From: Planctomycetaceae bacterium | Lineage (GTDB): Bacteria > Planctomycetota > UBA1135 > GCA-002686595 | Direction of reading: 5' to 3' | DNA: 64,000 nucleotides | Assembly (NCBI GenBank): GCA_011525785.1 | Contig: WYBT01000056.1 | Coordinates: 186,001-250,000 of the forward strand | Part shown: positions 22,828-32,981 of the stretch, piece by piece | How the letters are laid out: each line of letters begins with the position of its first letter | How positions within the stretch are numbered: the first letter of the stretch is position 1 | The notes under the pieces: model-generated | The model's database searches: none | The model's input: only the letters and a program-made list of their open reading frames with translations | What the model was told of the DNA's origin: nothing | Position numbers and translations under genes: made by a program

Positions 22828-22831
<4 letters not shown>
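21290..22831 (-). CDS. lipoprotein with PD40/TolB-like beta-propeller repeats
   Basis: 513 residues starting with GTG at 22831. The start is supported by the 4-bp overlap with the upstream methyltransferase stop. The signal peptide AIFIAAALIAGAC ends in a lipobox-like AGAC, so it is probably lipid-anchored. The body holds six or seven repeats of about 55-60 residues with the pattern (S)xDGRxVAFxSxAxNL...D(I/V)FVRD, seen in WD40-like/PD40 propellers, often with Asp-rich DTNN-type turns. There is no C-terminal Cys-rich module of the kind seen in the other secreted propellers here. Function is unknown; surface or periplasmic binding is likely. Confidence 0.75.
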
Positions 22832-23526
<695 letters not shown>

Positions 23527-23600
23527 GATTTCGGCGTGGCGCGCCTCGACGCGGCGCGTGTGGTGGGGCGGAGGATACTGTAGAAGTTCGGCCCCCAGCG

Positions 23601-24419
23601 ATGGACCTCCTCCAGCAGCCCAAGCGCGCCGAAAAGGGCGTGGTCCCGACGCGCTCGGCGTGGAAGAGCCGCCTCAACGCCTGGCGCAAGCGCTCGCCGC
23701 TCAATCCGTACTGGATCGAGCTGCGCGCGCTGCACGCCTCGGTCGAGTTCCTCGCGCCGCGCGCCAAGGGCCGCATGCTCGACGTCGGCTGCGGCGAGCG
23801 CCCCTACGAGCAGCTCTTCAAGCCGCACGTCACGCACTACGTGGGCCTGGAGTACCCGCCCGTCGCCGACAACCTGCACCCCGAGATCTGGGGCATGCTG
23901 CACCTGATCCGCGGCGTCGTCGACGTCTTCGGCGACGGCATGCAGATGCCGTTTCGCGCGCAGCAGTTCGACACCGTGCTCGCGCTCGAGATGCTCGAAC
24001 ACGTCCGCGACCCCGACGCCTGCGTGGCGGAGATCGCGCGTGTGCTCAAGCCCGACGGCCGACTGCTCCTGACCGTTCCGTTCGTTGCGCCGCTGCACCA
24101 GTGGCCGTTCGACTATCTGCGCTTCACACCGCGCGGCATCGACGCCCTGCTCGCGCGCCACGGCTTCGAGATCGAGCACCTGCACCAGCGCGGCAATTTC
24201 TCCTCTGCCACTGGATCCACCGTCTCGCACTGGCTCCTGCGAGCCTTCGGCGCGCGCGGACTCAACCACGACGGCTCGGTGACGCTCTCGCGCTGGCGCG
24301 CGCCGTTCGTGTTGCCGCTGATCGCGCTCGTTCAACTCGGCTTCCTGGCGGCTGCGCGCGTCTCGAACGACAAGGCCTCGTGTCTGGGGTATGCGGTCGT
24401 GGCGCGCAGGCGCTCGTGA
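23601..24419 (+). CDS. class I SAM-dependent methyltransferase
   Basis: 272 residues. Motif I is GRMLDVGCGERPYEQLFK (about 57-74), the post-I acidic position lies in YVGLEYPP, and motif IV/post region is FDTVLALEMLEHVRDPDACVAEIARVLKPDGRLLLTVPF in several pieces. The pattern CGERPYEQLF plus LEHVRDP is common in methyltransferases of polysaccharide and O-antigen loci. A hydrophobic segment near residues 230-250 (FVLPLIALVQLGFLAAA) suggests membrane association. It is divergent from the 22828-23526 methyltransferase. Nearby glycosyl- and acyltransferases fit an envelope glycan role, but the substrate is unknown. Confidence 0.82.
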   Translation: MDLLQQPKRAEKGVVPTRSAWKSRLNAWRKRSPLNPYWIELRALHASVEFLAPRAKGRMLDVGCGERPYEQLFKPHVTHYVGLEYPPVADNLHPEIWGMLHLIRGVVDVFGDGMQMPFRAQQFDTVLALEMLEHVRDPDACVAEIARVLKPDGRLLLTVPFVAPLHQWPFDYLRFTPRGIDALLARHGFEIEHLHQRGNFSSATGSTVSHWLLRAFGARGLNHDGSVTLSRWRAPFVLPLIALVQLGFLAAARVSNDKASCLGYAVVARRRS

Positions 24420-24668
24420 GCTTTCGGCGATCGGACTCGAAGTCTCGGCCGCGGTCATTGCCTCGGTGTTTCTGCGTCGAGCAGCTTCCCCAGCTCCTGA
24501 GCGGAGGTCGAATTCTCGCGCGCGGGAGAGAGTCGCTCTGCGCTCGGGCGCTCTCGACGAACTTCGCACGAGCACGGCGACGCCATTGCAGTCGACGCGA
24601 ACGAGCCTGCGGACGAGCGAGCGTCCGTTGCCAGAACGGTCGTCGCTAGTGTCGTTGACGCTCGGGCG

Positions 24669-25808
24669 GTGATCGCATGGGCGGACGACGCTGCGCGGTC
24701 GGGTGTTGAGCTGGCGCGCGCGGTCATGCAGGGCGATCAGTCCGTTCTAGCTGCGTGGACAGACGCGAGCGGCAGGTTCGAGCTCATCGGTCTCGATCCC
24801 AATCGTGTCTACCAACTAGCCGCGGGAGGAACGGGTTGGACGCACGAGAGGCCGCTCCGGGGATTGAAGCCGGATGGCGCCGAGGTCGTACTCGAGTTGA
24901 CCCGCGTCTTCGTGTTGGTCACGGAGTTCTTCGACTCAGCGACGGACAAGCCGGTCCGCGTGGCGAAGTCCTGGTGGCCGTGGGGCGCAATCATGCCGCG
25001 CGTCGAGAGCTCCACAACGCGACAGTTTGTCTACGGTCCTGGAGTCGTGTTGGCGGGCCTGCCGGATGAGTTCGCCGAGGGCTCGTATTCCGCGGGCCGA
25101 GCTGTCTTCGTGCTCGCGACGGCGCCAGAACTCGACGTCGCCGGACCGATTCAGTTGCAGGCGGAGTTTCCGGGCTACTCACCGACGGAGGCAAGCCTTT
25201 CGGCGTCACCGCTCGAGCGCGGGATCACGCTCGAGCGCATCGCGGTGGACCCGATCGCCAGCGGTTGGGGCAGCCTCCAACTCGTGTTGAGCGGAGATGG
25301 CGCCTTGACGAACTCCGACTGGAGCATTGATTCGACCGTGAACTGCGTCCGACTGCGTGCGCCAGCGAGAGTCGATTGGCGACTGGGTGTGAACCTCCGT
25401 CCGGGACAGGCGACCGTGATCGAAGACGTTCCCTTCGGGGAGTACACCGCATCCCTGGAGCTCAACTGGGGACTCACGTCGCTCGCACCACTTCGAGGTT
25501 CGGTGATCACCGTGGACAGCTCGCTCACGCGCCTCGAGTTCGAACTCACCGGGTCCGGCAGCATTGAACTCGAGATCTCCGACCGCGACGGTCGGCCATG
25601 GACGAGCGCTGCAACGATTGCAATAGCGAAGCCCGGCGCTGGCTTCGGGATGCCGTTGTCCCTTCGCTCGGCGCCGCACATCCTGCATGGACTCGCGCTG
25701 GGTGAGTATCGCGTGCGGCTCATGGCGCCGTTCGTCTCCTCGATGGACGGCGCAACGGTGCAGGTGACGTCCGGCGACCGCGCGAAGGTCCAGTTCCACC
25801 GTCCCTGA
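24669..25808 (+). CDS. carboxypeptidase-regulatory-like protein, N-terminus probably lost
   Basis: 379 residues as written from GTG 24669. The first domain resembles a carboxypeptidase regulatory-like beta-sandwich: VLAAWTDASGRFELIGLDPNRVYQLAAGG has the classic TDASGRFEL turn. Three further beta-rich domains follow. The same frame stays open upstream to a stop at 24498-24500 with no ATG/GTG, and it reads ARTVVASVVDARAVIAWADDA, which looks like the expected first strands of the domain. In frame +1 around 24420-24480 there is a hydrophobic stretch (LEVSAAVIASVF). The real gene therefore probably began further upstream and is frameshifted or decayed, with no usable signal peptide left. The 249-bp gap before it contains nothing else recognisable. 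Confidence 0.55.
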   Translation: MIAWADDAARSGVELARAVMQGDQSVLAAWTDASGRFELIGLDPNRVYQLAAGGTGWTHERPLRGLKPDGAEVVLELTRVFVLVTEFFDSATDKPVRVAKSWWPWGAIMPRVESSTTRQFVYGPGVVLAGLPDEFAEGSYSAGRAVFVLATAPELDVAGPIQLQAEFPGYSPTEASLSASPLERGITLERIAVDPIASGWGSLQLVLSGDGALTNSDWSIDSTVNCVRLRAPARVDWRLGVNLRPGQATVIEDVPFGEYTASLELNWGLTSLAPLRGSVITVDSSLTRLEFELTGSGSIELEISDRDGRPWTSAATIAIAKPGAGFGMPLSLRSAPHILHGLALGEYRVRLMAPFVSSMDGATVQVTSGDRAKVQFHRP

Positions 25809-26064
25809 CAGCGATGGCGCGCAGCGTTGAGCTCACGAGCTCGCAACGCCTGCGACTTCTGCGTCGAACGGTTCGACCCACGACGGGGCGGCGGCGTTTC
25901 TGCATTGGCGCACGCCGTTCGCGCCGCCGCTGAGTGCGCCCGCACCAGTCGCCGCCGGTCGCAGCGCGCTCCCAACTGCGAGAACGCCGGCGCGCGCGTA
26001 CGGACCGGCTTCAGCAGCGGTTGGCAGGAGCCGAAGGTGTCGAAGGTCCATACCTGGAGCTCTC

Positions 26065-27021
26065 ATGCCGCCGCTACGCTTCGTCGCCACGATCGAACCG
26101 GTATCGACTTGTCCGGTGAACTGCGAGACGTGCCCGGTGTCGCGGCGCGACATCGAGCAACCCAAGGCTCGCTTGATGTCGCTGGGCGTCGCCGGGGCCG
26201 CCGCAGCTCGGCTCAAGCATGAGTTCGGGGTCAATTACGCCGCGTTCGGCAACTGGGGCGAGCCGCTGCTCCATCCGCAGATCGTCGAGCTGCTCACGAT
26301 CTTCCGTCAGGTCGGAATCGGAACGCTCTACTTGACCTCGAGCCTGTCGGCGCGTTTCGACGCGGAAGCGCTCGTGACGAGCCCCTTGAACTACCTCGAC
26401 ATCTCGCTCTCGGGCGTGACGGCCGAGATCTACAACATGGCCCATCGCCACGGCGACTGGGAACGCATCCAAGAGAACATCGCCGCGATCGTGCAGGCGC
26501 GCAGCCGCCATCCGGGCGCCCTGAAGGTCGGTTTGCGCTGGCATCGCTACAAGCACAACGAGCACCAGTTCGAGGCGGCCCGCGAACTCGCGCGACAACA
26601 CGACTTCGAGTTCAAGCCCTACTTCGCGCACATGGGCGGAGTCGACGCGCTGCACGACTACGAGCACGGCACGTTGCCTGAATCGAAGCGGCGGTTCATC
26701 GACCAGAACGTGTTCCTCGAGTTCGTCGAGCGAACCATCGCCGCCCACGTCGGCGGCTCGTCCTGCTCTCAGTCCAAGAACCTGATCGTTCACTCGGACG
26801 GTCGCCTGCTGCACTGCTGCGCGCTGATGAGTTCGCACGAGAGCGGCATCGACTTCCTCGCGCTCCCTGCAAAGGTGCTGCAGGCGTTCAAGGACTCTCC
26901 GAACCCAAGCTGTGGAGAGTGCCTGGCCAAGGGCTGGGCGGGCTTCATGCACGCGAACAAGGACGACGCGCGACCGCCGCACGAAGTCGCCGCCGAGTTC
27001 GGCGTCGCGATAGCACGCTGA
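26065..27021 (+). CDS. radical SAM protein with SPASM-like C-terminal cysteines
   Basis: 318 residues. The radical SAM [4Fe-4S] motif is Cys16-x3-Cys20-x2-Cys23 (CPVNCETC). The GNWGEPLLHP segment corresponds to the GGEP SAM-binding motif. A second Cys set (SCSQSKN, LLHCCALM, NPSCGECLAKG) in the last third suits an auxiliary SPASM/twitch cluster. Radical SAM enzymes of this build act on peptides or small molecules; the actual substrate is unknown and no precursor peptide is obvious nearby. It is flanked by 256- and 190-bp gaps, so it is probably its own transcription unit. Confidence 0.82.
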   Translation: MPPLRFVATIEPVSTCPVNCETCPVSRRDIEQPKARLMSLGVAGAAAARLKHEFGVNYAAFGNWGEPLLHPQIVELLTIFRQVGIGTLYLTSSLSARFDAEALVTSPLNYLDISLSGVTAEIYNMAHRHGDWERIQENIAAIVQARSRHPGALKVGLRWHRYKHNEHQFEAARELARQHDFEFKPYFAHMGGVDALHDYEHGTLPESKRRFIDQNVFLEFVERTIAAHVGGSSCSQSKNLIVHSDGRLLHCCALMSSHESGIDFLALPAKVLQAFKDSPNPSCGECLAKGWAGFMHANKDDARPPHEVAAEFGVAIAR

Positions 27022-27211
27022 CGGCGCGAGCGCACTCGAAGCGCGTTCTCAACAGGCGCCGAGCGCAGGAGGCCCTCGCGCGAGCTCGCCGTCACGCACG
27101 ATGGCGACGGGTTCCCAGCCCAAGTCGTCCCTCCGACTCCGGCGGTGGACCTCGCGACCGCGAAACTCTGCGAGCGGTCGTCCGCTCGATGGTCTAGCGC
27201 GACGAGCCCGA

Positions 27212-28390
27212 CTACGCGCGCTCGAAGCGCGCGAGCAGCGCATCGAGCGGGTCGAACACTCGCTCCCAGTCGTAGTGCTGTTCGACGAACTCGCGGCCGC
27301 GGCGGCCGAGGGCCAGTGCGCGGTCGGGGTGCTCGAGCAACTCGAGAATCGCGCGCACCTGCTCGTCAACCGTGTTGGCGAGCACGAAGTCGCGGCCGGG
27401 CTGGCCTTCGACACCCTGCGTGGCCGAAGTCGTGCCCACGACGGGCAGGCCCATGGCGAGTGCTTCGAGCACCTTGTTCTGGATGCCGCGCGCGATGCGC
27501 AGCGGCGCGACGGAGACGGCGGCGCGCGCCAAAAACTCGCGCGGGTCGTCGACGAACCCCGTCACCACGACGCCGGGGCGTTGTGCGAGAGCTTTCACCT
27601 CGTCAGTAGGGCGCGAGCCGACGATCGAGAGGCGCACTTGCGGCAGCTTGGCTTGCAGGCGCGGCAGGATCTCGTTCACGAACCACACGCAGCCGTCGAT
27701 GTTCGGCAGGTAGTCCATGACGCCGACGAACACGAGGTGGCCCGGCTCGGCGCGATCCGGCCGCGGCTGGTAGTGCGCGAGGTCGACGCCGTTGCGCAGC
27801 ACGAGCGAACTGGGGCCCGGGATCTCGCGGCGGAAGATCTCCTGCTCGAGCGGCGTGCACAGCACGTTCTCGTCGAACGCGGCGGCGATGCGGCGCTCGA
27901 ATTCGAGCAGCGTGCGGTGCTCGCGCGCGTAGACCCAGCTCATCGGCCACTTCGAGCGCTCGGCGTACTGGCGCCACTTGTCGGAGTCGAGCTCGGCGAA
28001 GTGCATCACGCGCTTGAGTCGCGAGTGCGGCTCGAGGAACGCGCCCATCGACGAAGAGTACGCGTAGCCCACCTGGCAACCGGGCGCGAGCTCGTCGACC
28101 ACGCGCTGCAGCTCGCTCGAACCGTAGGCGCCGAGCGTGAGCGGCTTGCTCGTGAGCAGCAGCGGCAGCGACGCGAGCTTGGTGCGCTTCAAGTCGATGC
28201 GCACCGCCGTCGTCGGCGCTCCCAGGCGCGTGAGTTCGGCCGCGGCCTGCACATCGGCGTCGTCGTGCGCGAACGCCACGCAGCGCACCTCGTGCCGGCG
28301 CTTCATGCGCTCGACGAGGCGCCAAGTCGTGATCTTGTCGCCCCGGTTCGGCGGGTAGGGGACACGCTGGGAGAGGAACAGGATGCGCAC
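27212..28390 (-). CDS. glycosyltransferase, GT4/GT-B (exosortase-type 'stp1' group-like)
   Basis: 392 residues; start GTG at 28390 giving MRILFLSQRVPYPPNRGDKI, the family N-terminus. It is a GT-B fold retaining glycosyltransferase: the donor-binding C-terminal domain shows VFVGVMDYLPNIDGCVWFV, VTGFVDDPREFLARA and the E-x7-E-like region NKVLEALAMGLPVVGT. The N-terminus resembles the sugar transferases associated with exosortase/PEP-CTERM systems (TIGR03087), although no exosortase is in view. Likely role: adding a hexose to an envelope or exopolysaccharide acceptor. The 3' end is separated by 190 bp from the radical SAM gene. Confidence 0.85.
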   Translation of the reverse strand: MRILFLSQRVPYPPNRGDKITTWRLVERMKRRHEVRCVAFAHDDADVQAAAELTRLGAPTTAVRIDLKRTKLASLPLLLTSKPLTLGAYGSSELQRVVDELAPGCQVGYAYSSSMGAFLEPHSRLKRVMHFAELDSDKWRQYAERSKWPMSWVYAREHRTLLEFERRIAAAFDENVLCTPLEQEIFRREIPGPSSLVLRNGVDLAHYQPRPDRAEPGHLVFVGVMDYLPNIDGCVWFVNEILPRLQAKLPQVRLSIVGSRPTDEVKALAQRPGVVVTGFVDDPREFLARAAVSVAPLRIARGIQNKVLEALAMGLPVVGTTSATQGVEGQPGRDFVLANTVDEQVRAILELLEHPDRALALGRRGREFVEQHYDWERVFDPLDALLARFERA

Positions 28391-28557
28391 GGGCGGCGCA
28401 GACGCTACGCAGCGCAGCGCGGCAATTCAAAAGGCGAGATCGTCGTCGGCGCGAGTCGAGCGCAGTGTTGACCCGCGTGAGTTCGCTCCGCATCGTCCCT
28501 CGCGCAGCATCGACCCTCCCAAGCCGCGCCCCAGCTCCCCAACGTCCACCCCACACC

Positions 28558-29685
28558 ATGGGCCTGCTCCGCCTTCTGCTCGCCCTGGCCGTCGTCGTCG
28601 CGCATGCCGGTCCGCCGGCGGGCTGGTCGTGGCTCCGCATGACGGGAGGACCAGCGGCGGTCCAGATCTTCTATGTCATCAGCGGCTTCTACATGACGCT
28701 GATCCTCAACGAGAAGTACGTCGGCCCAGGCGCCTACATGCGGTTCGCGAAGAGCCGATTGTTGCGGCTCTTGCCGATGTACTACGTGGTGCTGGTCGTC
28801 ACGCTCCTCGTCGCCGCACTGCTGCAAGGGCTGCTGGACCGCAGCATCGAACCGCTCGCGCGCTGGCGCGTCGCCGGCCCGACGATGCCGTGGTTCGACG
28901 GGTTGGCGCTGGCCGCGACCCACGTCACGGTCTTCGGTCAGGACTTGGTGACGTTCTTCGCCGTCGACCCGCAGGCCCAGCAGCTTTTCGCCACACCCAA
29001 CTTCCGGCGCGAAGTCCAACCCGCATGGCAGTTTTTGTTCGTGCCGCAGGCGTGGACCGTCGCCGTCGAGCTGACCTTCTATGCGCTGGCGCCGTTGCTC
29101 GTTCGCCGCAGCGTCTGGCTGATCGCCGCACTGGCGCTGGCGAGCTTCGCGCTTCGCATCGGGTTGATGCAGCGCTACGGCCTGCACCACGATCCGTGGA
29201 CGTATCGCTTCTTCCCCACGGAGCTGCTGCTGTTCCTCCTCGGGACGCTCGCCTGGCACGCCTGGCGCTTCGCCGGCGCCCGCGGTTGGTTGCGACCCGC
29301 GCTCTGCCGCCTCGCGGTCCTGGTCGCGATCGGCGGCGTGCTCGGCTGCACGTTCTTGCCGTCGCCCTTTCAGCACTGGCGCTTCGGTCCGACGGGCTTG
29401 GTGGCCGTCGTCGCCGTGTTGCTGCCGTTCGTCTTCGAATCCACGCGGCTGAACAGCTTCGACCGCGCCGTGGGCGAGCTGTCGTATCCCGTCTACCTGG
29501 TCCACTACCTGCTGGTGTTCGTCATCGCTGCTCTCGACATCACTTGGCTCACAGCTTCGCGCGGCACGATCGTGATGGTGACCAGCGTCCTGCTCGCCTG
29601 GCTGCTGTGGCGAAGCGTGGGCCAGCCGCTCGAAACGCGGCGCCAGCGCATCGGCGCCGCGGTCACGGAAGCGCCGTCAACGTGA
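28558..29685 (+). CDS. membrane acyltransferase (acyltransferase-3/OafA family)
   Basis: 375 residues with about ten hydrophobic segments. The start ATG 28558 is preferred over ATG 28465, since it begins directly with the first helix LLRLLLALAVVVAHAG carrying the catalytic His. It is followed by AVQIFYVISGFYMTLILNEKY, which matches the FFVLSGF motif of the family. The family transfers O-acetyl or other acyl groups to sugars in LPS, peptidoglycan or exopolysaccharides from the cytoplasmic side. It is divergent from the glycosyltransferase 167 bp away, which supports a glycan-decoration setting. The acceptor is unknown. Confidence 0.88.
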   Translation: MGLLRLLLALAVVVAHAGPPAGWSWLRMTGGPAAVQIFYVISGFYMTLILNEKYVGPGAYMRFAKSRLLRLLPMYYVVLVVTLLVAALLQGLLDRSIEPLARWRVAGPTMPWFDGLALAATHVTVFGQDLVTFFAVDPQAQQLFATPNFRREVQPAWQFLFVPQAWTVAVELTFYALAPLLVRRSVWLIAALALASFALRIGLMQRYGLHHDPWTYRFFPTELLLFLLGTLAWHAWRFAGARGWLRPALCRLAVLVAIGGVLGCTFLPSPFQHWRFGPTGLVAVVAVLLPFVFESTRLNSFDRAVGELSYPVYLVHYLLVFVIAALDITWLTASRGTIVMVTSVLLAWLLWRSVGQPLETRRQRIGAAVTEAPST

Positions 29686-29706
29686 CGGGCGTCGTCGCGC
29701 AGCGGC

Positions 29707-32700
29707 TCAGAAGGTGAGATCGTCGTCGACGACGCGCGGCGCGGGCGGCGGCGCAGGCTCGGCGAAGGGCGTGTCGAGGCCGCGGCGGCGCACGTCGTGC
29801 GTCAGGTGCATGTGCTCGAATGCCGCCGCGAGCACGCGATCGGTGCTGTCGATCACCAGCCGCGCGCCGCCCCGCGGCCACGCGTCCTCCGCGCTCCGCC
29901 CGAGCTCCGAGTCGACCGGCAACTCGCCCAGGAAGAGCTTGTTGGCGCCGCTCAGGATGCGACGGTCGAGCACGTACACGCAGCCCGAGTCGCTCTCGCG
30001 GCGCATCAGGCGGCCGAAGCCCTGGCGGAACTTCGACAGCGCGCGCGGCAGGTAGATGCGGCGGCGTTGCTCGCTCTGGCCGAGCGCGGCGCACTGCGCG
30101 TGGTGGTAGCGGTCGGGCACGCCGTAAGGGAGCTTGACGATCACCAGGTGCTCGAGCGACTCGCCCGGGAAGTCGGCGCCGTACCAAAACGTGTCGACGC
30201 CCAAGAGCACCGAGTTGGGCCGAGTGCGGAACAAGTCGGGCAGCTCTTCCTTGCGCACGCCGGCCATGCCCTGGAACCACAGCGAGATCCCGCGCGAGCG
30301 AAAGAAGCCGACCAGCTCCTCGCCCGTGCGCCGCGCTTCGTCGGCGTTCGTGAACAGCGCGAGCGTGCGCCCGCCCGTGCGCTCGGCGAGGTGCGCGATG
30401 AAGCGCCGCACGTAGGACTGGAACTGCTCACGCGAGGCGCTCAGGTCGGGCGCGTCGTTCGGCACGCCGACGAGCACGCGCGAGTAGTCGAACGGATCCT
30501 CGGCGCGGAAGGTGAGCACCTCGCTCGGCGCGCGCGTTTCCTCGGGCAGCGGCTCGCGCGCGCGGTCGAGGCCGAGGTATCCCATCGAAGTCTCGAAGCC
30601 GCCGCGCAGCCAGGTCGTCGCCGAAATGAGCACCGCGCCGTCGAGTGACGGGTAGTAGTTGCGGCCCAAGAGCTCGTTGGGCAGCAGCACGCGCGCCGCG
30701 AGCAGGTCCTGGCCGCGCGAGTCGACCTCGATGTCGTAGAAGCGCTCCTTGGCGAAGGCGGGTTTGCCGTCGACGACGGGCGCGAAGTTCTCGAGCGGCT
30801 CGCGCCACTCGAACAGCTCGCCGCGCGCGAGCTCGAGTGCGCGCCGCATCTTGGCGAGACCCGGACCGCGCAGATCGCCCAGGAGCCCGGCGGCCTGGCT
30901 GATCTCGCTGTCGAGCGCCGACGCAGCGGCCAGCAGCGCGGCCTTCGCCGCGAGCAACGCGCCGGCGCCGCGGGCAGCCTCAGCATCCGGCGTCGCGCCC
31001 GCCGCGGGCTCCAACGCGCCGAGGTACTCGCGCAGCAGCGAGTGCTCATCGCGCGCCTCGCGCTTGCGGCGCTGGACGTCGCGCCAGCGCTTGAAGTCGG
31101 CGACGGCGGTCTCGAGTTGCTCGAGCGCGCTCCAGGCCTGCAGCCATGCGGCGCTCGCGGCCTGGTGGCGCGCGGAGAGCTCGTCGCTCGTCACAGCGAC
31201 GCGCTCGAGTCGGTCGAGCACCGCGCGCGAGGTCGCTCGACCCGGCTGGCGCAGGCGCGAGAGCTGCTCGTGGATCTCGCGCAGCGTGACCTTGAAGCTC
31301 CACGCGCCGCCGCACTGCTCGTGCAGGTGCTCGCACTCGTCGAAAATGGCGTGCTTGAACAGCACCTGGCGCACGAGCGCGAAGGCGTGGTTGGTGATGA
31401 GCACGTGGCTGCGCTCGGCGCGCATGCGCGAGACTTCCGCGGCGCAGGTTTCGCGGTCTTCGCGTGCTGAGCAGCAGCCCAACGCAGCGTGCGTCGCGCG
31501 CACGAGCGAGTCGAGCTCTCGCACGAAGCTCGCGGCCGCAGGCGCGCTCAAGTGCAGCGGACAACGCATCGCGAGCCGGTCGAGGTCGCCGTCCTCGTCC
31601 TGCGCCGCGAAGAGCACCAACGTGGCCCACGCGAGCCACGCCTCGCCGCTGTCGTTCTCGCTCGGCCCGTGCAGACCCAGCGCGCGCCAACACAAATAGT
31701 TCTCGCGCCCCTTGAGCAGCGTGATGCGCGGCTCGTCGGTCACGCCGATCGATTTCAGGGCCGCCAGCGCGCGTGGAGCTTCGGACTCGAGCGCTTGGTC
31801 CTGCAGCGCCTTGGTGTAGGTCGAAATCGCCACGCGCACGTTGTTGCGCAGCGACCACAGGAGCGCCGGCGCGAGGTACGAGAGCGTCTTGCCGGTGCCG
31901 GTCGGCGCGTGCACCAAGAGCAGCTTGCGCGCGCCGAACCAGCGCGCGACCTGGCGCGCGACGTCGTGTTGGCCCTTGCGATAGGACGGCGCGCCGTCGT
32001 TGCGAGCGAAGAGCTCCGGGAGCTTGCGCTCGAACAGCTCGTCGACGAGCGCGAGATCGTCGCTCGAGAGCGGCTCGGAGCTCTCGCTGGTCACGGCCAC
32101 GGTCGGAAACGTGCGCCACTGCGCGCCGACATCGGCCCAGCGCGGGCGCACGAAGCCGGCTGCGCTCCACGCGCCGCTGTCGGAGTTCTCGGGCGGCTCT
32201 TCCTGCGCTCGCTCGAGGAGTCCGTCGCGCAGGCCGCGCTCGCCGCACCACAGCTGCGGTCGATCGAGCAGCGCGCACACGCGTGCGAGCGCGACGGCGG
32301 TCGACGGCGCCGACTCGGTCAGCCGCTGCCAACTCGAGGTCCAGCAGCCCGCGGCGAAGCCGTGCACGTCCGAGGGCAGTCGCTCGAAGCGCCTCCAAAG
32401 CTCGACCAGCGCCTCGCGCAGCGCGAGCGGATCGTCGAGCGTCGGGGCGCGCCGTCGAGTGCGCAGCGGGAACACCAAGGCTTGGACTTCATCGACTCCG
32501 ACAGCCGCCAGGCGAGCGGCCTCCGAGGTCTGCAGATGCGCGGCCCACGCGTCGAAACGCTCGCGGGCCGCAACGACGAGCGTCGCGCCGCTGCAGAAGC
32601 GCTCGAAGCGTCGCCAAGCTTCACCAGCGGGCTCGTCCGGCGTCGAGGCGAACTCGCGCGAGCCGCGCAGCGCGCGAATCCCGAGCAGTCGATCGACGCT

Positions 32701-32814
32701 CGGGTCGGCGCCGCTCGTGTCGAGCACGGCGAAAACCGCCTCGCCCACGCGCTGCGCACCGTCCTCCCACGGCGTGCGCGGCGCGTCCGGGCCTCGCATC
32801 GCCTCGAACTGCAT
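29707..32814 (-). CDS. DinG/XPD-like helicase with degenerate exonuclease domain
   Basis: 1035 residues from ATG 32814; the frame is open upstream, but no good start is nearer the porin gene. Residues 1-~260 resemble a DnaQ/DEDD exonuclease fold (VFAVLDTSGADPSVDRLLGI; VVAARERFDAW), but the first motif reads D-T-S rather than D-x-E, so catalysis is unlikely. The helicase follows: Walker A APTGTGKT with Lys309, a Fe-S-type Cys set (ENYLCWRAL, LGCCSARED), motif II DECE at 492-495 instead of DEAH, and motif VI QGFGRLMRRESD. DinG relatives unwind D-loops and RNA-DNA hybrids. Convergent with the acyltransferase gene, 21 bp apart. Confidence 0.82.
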   Translation of the reverse strand: MQFEAMRGPDAPRTPWEDGAQRVGEAVFAVLDTSGADPSVDRLLGIRALRGSREFASTPDEPAGEAWRRFERFCSGATLVVAARERFDAWAAHLQTSEAARLAAVGVDEVQALVFPLRTRRRAPTLDDPLALREALVELWRRFERLPSDVHGFAAGCWTSSWQRLTESAPSTAVALARVCALLDRPQLWCGERGLRDGLLERAQEEPPENSDSGAWSAAGFVRPRWADVGAQWRTFPTVAVTSESSEPLSSDDLALVDELFERKLPELFARNDGAPSYRKGQHDVARQVARWFGARKLLLVHAPTGTGKTLSYLAPALLWSLRNNVRVAISTYTKALQDQALESEAPRALAALKSIGVTDEPRITLLKGRENYLCWRALGLHGPSENDSGEAWLAWATLVLFAAQDEDGDLDRLAMRCPLHLSAPAAASFVRELDSLVRATHAALGCCSAREDRETCAAEVSRMRAERSHVLITNHAFALVRQVLFKHAIFDECEHLHEQCGGAWSFKVTLREIHEQLSRLRQPGRATSRAVLDRLERVAVTSDELSARHQAASAAWLQAWSALEQLETAVADFKRWRDVQRRKREARDEHSLLREYLGALEPAAGATPDAEAARGAGALLAAKAALLAAASALDSEISQAAGLLGDLRGPGLAKMRRALELARGELFEWREPLENFAPVVDGKPAFAKERFYDIEVDSRGQDLLAARVLLPNELLGRNYYPSLDGAVLISATTWLRGGFETSMGYLGLDRAREPLPEETRAPSEVLTFRAEDPFDYSRVLVGVPNDAPDLSASREQFQSYVRRFIAHLAERTGGRTLALFTNADEARRTGEELVGFFRSRGISLWFQGMAGVRKEELPDLFRTRPNSVLLGVDTFWYGADFPGESLEHLVIVKLPYGVPDRYHHAQCAALGQSEQRRRIYLPRALSKFRQGFGRLMRRESDSGCVYVLDRRILSGANKLFLGELPVDSELGRSAEDAWPRGGARLVIDSTDRVLAAAFEHMHLTHDVRRRGLDTPFAEPAPPPAPRVVDDDLTF

Positions 32815-32981
32815 TCTGCGCCCATTCGAGCGGGCTCGAGCGCGCTGCGCAACGGAGCCGTGTGCAGCGGCGACGCGCGGCGGCGGAGTGCTCGCCACCG
32901 CGCGCGCCTTCCCATCCCTCGGCGCGAGTTGCGACTCGCGTCGGGGTCTTCGTCGCAGCGCGCTCGTGCGCCGTGGGCGGC

